64,000 nucleotides of DNA. Source: Gracilaria domingensis. Lineage: Eukaryota > Rhodophyta > Florideophyceae > Gracilariales > Gracilariaceae. The stretch spans positions 1 to 64,000 of the forward strand of contig VCMS01000296.1 of assembly GCA_022539475.1 (NCBI GenBank). Direction: 5' to 3'. Below the pieces are notes generated by a model, which did not search any database, had not been told where the DNA came from, and saw only the letters and a list, made by a program, of their open reading frames with translations. A program made the translations under genes and the position numbers. Positions within the stretch are counted from its first letter, which is position 1, and every line of letters starts with the position of its first letter. Positions 55,891 through 64,000 of the stretch are shown here, piece by piece.

Positions 55891-56172
55891 ATGGAACGTA
55901 CCATTGATAAAGCAAAACAGAAACGTTGCGCTAGAAAAGTCGAGGGACCTAGTAACTCGCAAAATGAAAAAGAAGAAGGAAAGGGATCGGTTAGATTACC
56001 AGCCCACCATCATCGTAAAGCGCGAAAGGTGTCGAAGCGAGAACTCACAACAAAGGACACCAAGAATGCCCATGCAGCAAACATACCTCAAGATGCGATA
56101 AACGAAAGAGCAGCCTATGTCCCAACCAAGTACCAGAATCGCCTATCCCGAACAGCCAGAGATCGATCTTGA
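55891..56172 (+). CDS. Small basic protein, right arm
   Basis: 93 residues, ATG at 55891, identical to the left-arm ORF (42347-42628) except Thr4 for Ile4. It lies about 0.86 kb upstream of the transposase on the same strand. See the left copy for what it might be. Confidence 0.4.
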   Translation: MERTIDKAKQKRCARKVEGPSNSQNEKEEGKGSVRLPAHHHRKARKVSKRELTTKDTKNAHAANIPQDAINERAAYVPTKYQNRLSRTARDRS

Positions 56173-57028
56173 GAGACGAAATGAAATTGGTCGTTTTCCT
56201 GTATACGCAAGCAGAAAGTATCCATAAGTTAGTCAATGCTCCGTTGGATACAGTTGAAATGCGATAGAACGTACCATTGATAAACCAAAACAGAAACGTT
56301 GCGCTAGAAAAGTCGAGGGACCTAGTAACTCGCAAAAGTAACCCAAAGCCTTTTTCCTGCCGTTTACATGTCGCAGAGCGCGAAGAGACGTGGTGAGGAT
56401 TGGTTAGTTTAGAACAAAGATACGTAGAAGGAAATGGAAGCACGTACGAAAAGACTGCACGGAAAGACTGAACGGAATACATCCGTGAGATACGGATGCT
56501 GTCCGCTTTATGGAGGCGTCCGACGAGGGCGGAGAAAGAGAATGAGGTACGCTTCATGTCCGCTTAATGGAATCCATTCTGAGCACGCTACTTCGTAATC
56601 CGTCGTACTTTTTTCCGCCCTCGCACTTCGTAGCGAGTGCGAGCGCGGAAAAACGTACGACGGAGCGGAGTAGAACGCGAGGATGGCACGGATCACGACG
56701 GTAACAAAAGATCGGACGTCGGACGGGCGGGGGCGGCGGCGGAGGGAAGAGATTTATTTTTCTGTGCGAGATTGGACAAGTGTACAGCGTACAACGTTGG
56801 GAAACCACAGGTTTATAACCAGTGGTAGATAATACGAGAAGTACACCCTTGTGTTGAGGTCGACGTGTACCTACGTTCCTTTTTGAACGAAAGCACGTGA
56901 TTTAAACTCAAAATATATTCTCCGTTCTGAGCAACACGTCGATATTGACTGTCGCTCGACCTCCTTCTCCCTTCGGACGCCCTTCCCTTGCAGTCTTTGT
57001 CGTCGTTTCTCGTTCATTTCTTCTTCCC

Positions 57029-60000
57029 ATGGTCTACTACTGTACACATAAGAAGCGTGGGTGCCCCTTCGTTACTCGCCGAGGAGTCTTATCTCTTCAA
57101 CAGCATGTCAGCCATTGCCCGTTTCGTCTGAAAGCAGCGCTGGAAGACGACAAGAGCCGGGCCATTCGGAGAAGCAAGCGTCTCAAGCTTTCCGCGCCCG
57201 CGCCCGCATCTTCCGAAACTGTCACTGCCCCTTGTCGCCTTCCCGAGCCTCCAGTGTCCGAGGACATCGTCGACCCCACTCCGTGCGCCCCTCCCATTCC
57301 GGACACTTCGCATTGTGTTTCTCCTTCCCCGGGTCCCGCGTCATTAGAGCGAGAACACGGAAGCAGTTCCCGTCCAGTGCCTTCTAAGGAGGCCCTTGGT
57401 GATTTGCATATGGATTATCTCACGGTTTGTCTGGCTTCAGTAGCTTCCAACCTTGGTCATCGTGAGGCGGACGAGCTAATTGGGCTACTTCGGGACCCGC
57501 GATTCTCGCAAAAGCGATTCAACGAGACCATAACAAGTTCCAAGCGCTGTACAGAACTGAAGAACACCATTTTCGAACGATACGCCTCAAAGGACGGTTT
57601 CAATCGCAGAACTGTCTCGCCAGAAGGATGTAAGTTCAGCGCCACCCTCTACACGAGAGACCCCGTTCAGACACTTGTGAAACAGCTCCAGTTGGCTAAC
57701 AACGAAAACACATTCTTCCACCCTATACCTCAGACCCACTCCACGAAAGTATCTCACCCCATGTCCGGCTCTCTCGCAAGAGACGCCACCTCAAAACTTA
57801 AGAAAATGGTCATGGGCTCTTTGGATAGTAGAATAGTGTGGTACTCCCAAGAAATAAGTTACAGTGAATCTTTCGTAGGTCTTCTGCAGGTATACACCGA
57901 TAAGTCTTCAACAACTCTAAAGCAAACATCGGTTACCGCCTATCCTCTTCACCTCATATTTCTCAACTTCTCCGACGAGCTTCGCCGTAAGTGTATCCGT
58001 GATGACCTCACAGTAGTGGCATACTTCCCTACCACACTGATCGAGGTTTCCGCATCTGAAGCAGACGCAATGCCATTCGTTTCTAGCAAGTCTCTACGCG
58101 AGTCCAGGATGCAAATCCTTCAAGAATCTCTTCGTCAAGTCCTGGAGCCCATTCTAAATCTCACGCAGAAAGGTTTTCAGTTCATCGGCGAAGACAAACT
58201 AAGTCGAGTGTGCCATCCTCTGCTTGCAAGTTATTGTGCGGATATTCCTGAGGCTAAGGACATTCTGTCCATTCTTCATGGGACCAAAACGGAAAGCCCG
58301 TGTCATAGATGCAAAGCCACTCGCTCATCTTTATGCAGTCCTATTCCCACCTCATTCAACGGACGTTCTCAAAAGCACACGAAAAGCATCCGAAAGACAT
58401 ACACAGCTATCTTGCAACATGCACAAAAAGACGAGGCGGAAAGACGTCCACGTCGTGCGAGGGAGAGGAGATCTCAAGCGGATAATCTGATGCGTTCAAA
58501 TTCCATATCTCTCATTCCTTCGTTCCTCGAAACTTCCGTAAGCCTTGGAATGATCCCGGGATTGTCTCCATACAGTCTGTTCTCATTCGAACCATTACAC
58601 AACTTGCATCCCGGCATCTCAAAGTTGATAAAAACGGCCACAATCGAGAGACTGCAGTCAGACACCCTGTGCACCACAATAGGAACATCTGCATCGCGTT
58701 CATTTCGAACGATACGCACCCAACTCCTCAACCATGCAAACGCAATTCTAGCTGCCATAGAACGCGATTCTTCTGCCAAAGGTTTACATATCGATTTCTC
58801 CACGCAGGAGAAAGGCAAATCTTTGAATGGTATCTTCACGAAAGACGGTCTCCGTGGAATGCTGGAGGCCAAAAACTACAAAGCACTTGACATGGTCTTT
58901 CCCTTCATAGGAGCATTCTTTGACATATGCTGTGGAGAACAGGACGTTGCCCCAATCACAACCGTTTTCTCTCAGTACTCGGACTTGCTCTCGACCTTAT
59001 TCAGATACAATCGTGACCCGTATTGGACTGAAAGCTCTGTCCTGTGTCTTAGTTCAGAGAGTGAAGCCTTCAAGCGTTCCGCAACAAAGACTCTGGCGGA
59101 TTTTCATCCCTCCAGACTGGGAACTCTGAAGTTTCATCTTCTCGATCATCTCGTGGACGATATTCGCCGTCTGGGAAGTATCAAGTACTACGACGCAGGC
59201 ATATAAGAACATGCACACCTGCTATTTAAGAGACACTACAAAAAGACGTCCAGAAGAACAGCAACGGCTGTGGAGGAGACTATTCGCTCCATTGAGCACG
59301 GACATGTTAGAAAGCAATGGAATGGCAATACTCCTTACCAGCGTAATCCAGGTTTACCAGGAACTTCCACACAGCTTCCTCGGTTTGCAATGAGAGGGCG
59401 TTCTTTCACTTTACGAGCTCTTCAACATTGTGTTTCAAGTATGTCCAGTTCAAAAACATGGACTGCTGTTAGAGAGATGTTCTCAAGTACGGACACAAGG
59501 TCGATTCTTGATCAGATTGGTGAACAGGCCCTTCCTCCTTTCCTCGGTCTCGTGAAAGAAACACTGGATGAGCACTCTATTACATACTTCCCAGAAAAGA
59601 CAAGGATAACTCTGGTGAATTCGGCCCTCGTGAAAGGCGGTTTCGTTCCGACTCTTGAACACTTCGATTCGTCTTCTAAGGCACTTAAGCTGGGACGACC
59701 CAAATACCCCATCATCCAACGTGTCTTCGCTTCTCCAGCATTTGGTCCCAGTAGAAAGCCAAAGTTTTCCACTGTATTGGTAAGCGGAGAAGATTCAGAG
59801 ACTTGGGTTGCCCAGGTAGTCGCTCTGATTCGAATATCTCTCCTTGATTCTGCATTTACCGCACCAGAGGTGGCATTCGTCCGGTATTTCGAGGTTTTAC
59901 CCCCCGCAACAAACATCGACCACATATTGAAATGCATATCTTTACGGTGGGCTACAAACGATGAAAAGAACCACACTGTTCCGTTCCCTCGTCATTCCAA

Positions 60001-60214
60001 AGCGGAGACTATCGTAGAGTTAACTCCTTGGTACGGGATGGTTCCGGCTTCTGCACTACAGGGAACTGTCCATGTTGTTCGATCAAACTACCCTGCTCCA
60101 CCTTTTTGTCCTCCACTTCAATGGTTTCAACACCGATTCTACATCAATCATTCTATCATGATTCAGATGAAGGACCAACTGAGCACGTTGATCTTGTACA
60201 GCCTTAAACATTAA
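57029..60214 (+). pseudogene. Plavaka-type DDE transposase, right arm
   Basis: 1061 codons from ATG 57029 (context CCCATGG). Zinc finger at residues ~3-31, catalytic Asp at 291 (YTDKSST), Glu-Pro-Leu-His at 521-524, final catalytic Glu at 727. One stop, TAA at 59204-59206, replaces the Tyr just before that Glu (the left copy reads GIYEHAH). The Trp codon that is a stop in the left copy is intact here. The two full copies thus carry different single lesions, which implies that their common source was intact and recent. It overlaps the end of the convergent coiled-coil gene by 11 bases. Confidence 0.88.
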
Positions 60215-62599
60215 GGGCTCCATCCTCTACATGTTCACCTTGTGGTGCCTTTTGTTGTGATCCTGTGCTACTTCCGAAACCGTTCATGTCCATTTCCTTG
60301 AACTCTATATCCCCTTCCTCGCATTCACCAACGAAACAATCGGTAATAGACCCCAATCTTCGGCTCACACTGTCAATAAAAAATTGTTCTTTCACAGTGA
60401 GGTAAAGTCTTCCGTTCGACGGCATTCGATATCCAAATGTAGCCTCTCTCATGTCATTACCAAGAACCTTAGTCCAATCTTCCGTTGTCGTTCCAAAATT
60501 ATGAAAATCGCTGGAATTCGTCCTCAAGACACGTTGCCTAACATCCCCCAGAACATTCTTTAAACACAGAGGTAGCAGTTGGGCAAACTTCTTTGTAAAC
60601 AGTTTCTGTCTCTGGCCACCCCTTGACACATCCGTACTTAGAAGGCTCACAACCGTCAACACCCAAGCGTCCAAACGTGCGAGCAACAGTATTGTGCCAT
60701 CTAAAAAGGTGCCCGTATCCTTGTCTTCCACATCATACCCAATAAACGCCTTCAGTACTTGTACCCCGACACGGTTTTGGAACAACGAGTCTTGATCTTC
60801 CGTCGGCATATCCTCGACATTGTCCGCATTGGAGTACTTTAGACGAACAAATGGGGCTTTTCTCCACCATGAAGTGTTCGGTACACCATTTTCGTCAAGA
60901 CGCAGAATGTTCTCCTGCGCTTCCTTCAGCTGCATTGTGAGTTCGTCAGCATTCTCTTCTACCGGCTTTGTTCTTCTCCAAATCAGATCGTACCCCAGGA
61001 GCAGAAATAGTTTATCCCTCGTGTTTCTCTTCCGAACACCCACGACGTCACTCATGGTATGCCGCATTCTCTGCCTAAGGCACATATCTGCACAAAGTTC
61101 CAGTATACACCTGTCGGTAAGAGGTGCTTTCTAATACCTTCCCAGCTCAACTCCTTCAACTCGCTTTCAACCAATTTCTTCAGCAACGCATCTGGCCCCC
61201 CCTCTATCGACGGTGTGAACATGCCAAAACTGCCCAAGAGCTCCACGGGGTTTTTAGGAACCATGTATGAACCACCTTCCTCCGGCTCAATAAGGCCTTC
61301 CCCACTCTCAGTTGCGTCTTCCACCTTCTCGGCACGGTTACCCCAATTTCGGGTGAGCGACTCACCTTCGAGCCATAGCTCACTTGTTTCTCTGCTTGTC
61401 CACGTCAGCATGTTGTGATACACTGCTCGAGCAACCCCTCGAAACTCGTCGCACACCTCAATTTTATGCTTCTTTCGACCTGTCTGCCCAGGTTCACCAG
61501 CACGTGTACTCCTATCTCCCTCCTGTTTCAGTGCCCCTCTTAGCCCTTCAATGACTAGATCCTTCTCTTCAAGCCTCTTTTTCAAAGCCGTACTCTGCTC
61601 TTGGGCGACCTTCACTAGAATTCCCCGAACCATCAAGTCCTCTTGTAGCGTCCTAACCTTTTCTTTCAAGCAATTCAGTTCATTTAAAAGATCAGGTCTG
61701 TTCATAGAGCTTGAATTCACACCAGTTTGGATATCTTCCGTTATTTCCCTATCTTCTTCGGCGACAGGCCCCGGTTATGCCGCAGTATTCGGTGTTATTT
61801 CGTTATCGGAACTATCTTCATGTGCCATAGCCTTAGACACGAGAGGCTGCAGGCATTCTGTGTCCACCCTTGGCACGGCTCCGAGCTCCAACTCCCGTGT
61901 CTGTCCTCCTCCATTGCATGGTATATCAGATGAATTGGGCCTCGTACGAGCTGCAACGGCCCCCGTTCTGGAAAGAGGGGAAGGTCGAAAAGTAACTCGT
62001 CTATCAGTTGTCTCTCGATTTCTTATTGTCTTTCTCCCTTGTCCGGACCCATTGCGAGGCATGATACGATTCATAGCGGCCCCAGTTCTAGAAGACAGGG
62101 ATGGAAGTGACGATCTTAATATACTAGGGCTCTCACGACTTCTCGTCATTGTCCCTTGTTGTCCAGATCCACTGGGCGGCGTAACCCGCGCCCCAGTAGC
62201 TCCGGTCTTCGATATCGGCCGGGGACATGAAGGTTTTGGTGTCATACGAACCTCTTCGGTTCCAGTTGTCATGCCCTCCTGTCCTGACCCGCTGGGCCGA
62301 GTTACCTCATCTTCTTGAGGAGCAGAGACAGATGCACGATTTGCATTATCGGTAGTTGACGGCACGACATCGTTCGCTGATCCACGAATTCTTGACGCAA
62401 TCCCGGAAGACGCTCCGCTACGAGATGGGCGAGAGAGTCCTGTAGAAGGACGCTCACTGACTCTCTCCTTCGTCGAGGACGACTTCCGTTTAGGAAGTGC
62501 GGTGCTTGTAGCCTGATTCGTATCATCCGATGCTCTTCTCTTCTTCTGTCCACTCTTGTTCCGCTGCGTACTATTTCGCTTTCTCGGCGTTATACCCAT
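60204..62599 (-). pseudogene. Coiled-coil element protein, right arm
   Basis: Mirror of 35919-38315, starting at MGITPRKRN (62599). One premature TAA follows EITPNTAA near 61.77 kb (Leu in the intact copy), and a one-base loss in an A run near 61.13 kb shifts the frame at GIRK. Otherwise nearly identical. The C tract upstream is present near 62.64-62.67 kb. Confidence 0.88.
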
Positions 62600-62847
62600 G
62601 TTGTGGAGATAAACAGGGTAATGAAACGAAATTGTTGGGGAGGGGGGGAGGGGGTGGGGGGGGGTGCATGGTTCAGATATTCCGGGAGACTCCGCAGTTC
62701 CTGCTTTTTAGGAATTTGAGGTGCCCAATGGGTCGCAAATATCGCCGTTACAGATGAAGAGCTCCAGTGCACATGTACAACAACGCGTATTGCAGGCAGC
62801 TGCAACACTCACAAGCATATTTACTTTCTCTTCGGTACTGAACTCAT

Positions 62848-64000
62848 CTATTGCTCCAATGTCAGAGCCCAATCCCAGGCGTACTGCTCTCCGTAGTTGA
62901 AATACAACTCTTCGCCCCTCTCAATATCTCTTACTGCTCTACAACGAAGTAGAGCATAGTTAAAAAGGTCTGACTTAAACTGTATCACGGACTTCGCTTC
63001 CACCACCTGCACATTGGCACTTCGAGTCCTGTTTGACCGGGGCTCCGATAAATCGGGATCCCCGGCATGATATCCGGCGTCGTTAATGTAGCCCCCGATA
63101 CAAAAAGGCGCCGGGACAATGTAGACTTCGCTCTCCTTTCTATCCTGAGCCTGTCCTGGTCTGTTCCTCAGGTGCAGAAACTCCGTACCAGTCACAGTGA
63201 CCATCATAGAAAACAACTTGTACCGCACTGGAGTTGCTCCGAGACAGCCACTTCCATACGTTAAGTGTCTTTCCTTCCGGTTCGTCAGATCCGTGTATAC
63301 CAAAGTTCCATAGAAATGACAGATAGTTTCCCCAGCCAATATCTTATGTTCCGTGAACACCCCCATACCAGCACGGGGATGTCGAATCTTAGAAGATGCT
63401 ATATGTAAGCGATAGCGATTGGCTTCAACAGTCAACAGCATATGCATATCCATAAGATTCAGAGCTCCTCGGTACTTCCCCTCCCAAAGATCTACAGTAC
63501 GCTGTCCACACTTCTCGACAAAGTCCCAGTCCTTCCAGTATCTTTCTAGGAACTGAGTAATATGTCCAGGCATCACTTGGTACTGGGGGTAACCAAATGG
63601 AGCCTCCCATTCAAGCCGACCTCGGTCCCGATGTGGAACCCGTTCATAGGTCGTTGAAGCCGCATCCACCACCTCCTGTTCAACCAGGATGTCATTCTTC
63701 CCCCCGCGAATAACTTCGGCCATAAGAGTCGTTAGATGGTGCTTTGCATGGCTGAAACATGGCCTATTCTTCTCGCACCCTAAGAACTTCCTATGCTTTG
63801 TCAGCGATAGGCACGCCATACCCGTAGAAAGAGTTCCCGCGAACATGTCCATGACAAGATCACCCGGTCTTGTGAAGCGACATATCAACTCCTTCATCAA
63901 CTCCCTCGACTTCTGCTCCGGTCTTATGTACTGCCCACCTGGTACTGAACTACCTGGCTCATGTACCTTCCATGTCAACCACTCCCCCGCTCTCGGTTTG
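62848..64000 (-). CDS. DNA methyltransferase-SET fusion, right arm, partial
   Basis: The C-terminal 383 codons of the MTase-SET protein, open to the window edge; the start lies outside. It contains AdoMet motif I (DMFAGTLSTG, Leu for Phe) and the complete SET domain ending GEELYFNYGEQYAWDW. No lesion is seen in this part. The DPPF motif would lie just beyond the window. Confidence 0.88.
   Translation of the reverse strand, partial: KPRAGEWLTWKVHEPGSSVPGGQYIRPEQKSRELMKELICRFTRPGDLVMDMFAGTLSTGMACLSLTKHRKFLGCEKNRPCFSHAKHHLTTLMAEVIRGGKNDILVEQEVVDAASTTYERVPHRDRGRLEWEAPFGYPQYQVMPGHITQFLERYWKDWDFVEKCGQRTVDLWEGKYRGALNLMDMHMLLTVEANRYRLHIASSKIRHPRAGMGVFTEHKILAGETICHFYGTLVYTDLTNRKERHLTYGSGCLGATPVRYKLFSMMVTVTGTEFLHLRNRPGQAQDRKESEVYIVPAPFCIGGYINDAGYHAGDPDLSEPRSNRTRSANVQVVEAKSVIQFKSDLFNYALLRCRAVRDIERGEELYFNYGEQYAWDWALTLEQ

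Larger units (their letters stand above)
55196..64000. repeat. Right arm of the giant inverted duplication
   Basis: Begins at CGTCTGTCTCTTGCAG and mirrors 34516-43322 to the window edge. The first 1.8 kb (to 57028) is the non-coding element end: repeated GGTCGTCCAG blocks, three hairpins, the 145-bp duplication, the small basic ORF and the hairpin at 56600-56663. Differences between the arms are scattered single bases and short indels. Confidence 0.95.

Noticed and set aside
7881-62599. Reassigned stop codons explaining the in-frame stops
   Set aside because: The stops (TAA, TAG, TGA) replace different residues (Lys, Glu, Leu, Tyr, Trp) in sister copies, so no single reassignment fits; intact genes use all as normal ends.
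7881-62599. RIP-like C-to-T mutation as the cause of stops
   Set aside because: Of the stops compared between copies only the TGG-to-TGA change is a transition; the others are transversions or come with indels.

Overview
The window looks like nuclear DNA of a photosynthetic eukaryote, with a red alga (Chondrus-like florideophyte) as my best guess. The reasons are long uninterrupted reading frames, a plastid-type phytoene desaturase relic, a ribulose-phosphate 3-epimerase, closely packed host genes between repeat-rich blocks, TATA boxes just upstream of genes, and DNA and LTR transposons. Nothing here proves the species. Identities and domain calls were made by eye; no search or alignment was run.

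Most of the window is copies of one large mobile element. Its parts are (i) a Plavaka-type (CMC/CACTA-related) DDE transposase with an N-terminal zinc finger; (ii) a coiled-coil protein of unknown function, tail to tail with the transposase; (iii) a fusion of a beta-class DNA amino-methyltransferase with a SET domain, carrying a perfect SV40-type nuclear localisation signal; and (iv) a fusion of a ParB-like domain with a 2-oxoglutarate/Fe(II) dioxygenase. Genes iii and iv are divergent. They flank a control region of about 1.5 kb that has one shared promoter module facing each gene, nested inverted repeats, and GC-rich palindromes built on GTGTTAGGGTA / TACCCTAACAC. The set looks like a transposon carrying its own writers and erasers of DNA or chromatin marks.

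Layout. 1-2985: an old decayed transposase and a decayed control region. 2986-5900: a GC-rich island with broken host genes, including phytoene desaturase. 6079-16411: coiled-coil (cut), MTase-SET, control region and an intact ParB-dioxygenase. 16748-22502: a short host-like island with two convergent HAD-fold proteins (one lacking its nucleophile), a ketopantoate-reductase-like gene with one in-frame stop, ribulose-phosphate epimerase, three tandem long hairpins and a coiled-coil gene. 23155-31068: two ParB-dioxygenase copies joined tail to tail. 31069-43322: control region, MTase-SET, coiled-coil, transposase and a hairpin-rich element end. 43323-55195: a spacer of old elements (LTR fossils, a broken hAT, an internally reduced copia-like element). 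55196-64000: a mirror image of 34516-43322, running off the window.

The intact reading frames among the element genes are the ParB-dioxygenase at 12494 and the coiled-coil gene at 35919. The two complete transposase copies each carry one premature stop at different positions, and both complete MTase-SET copies are lightly broken. The family therefore looks recently active.
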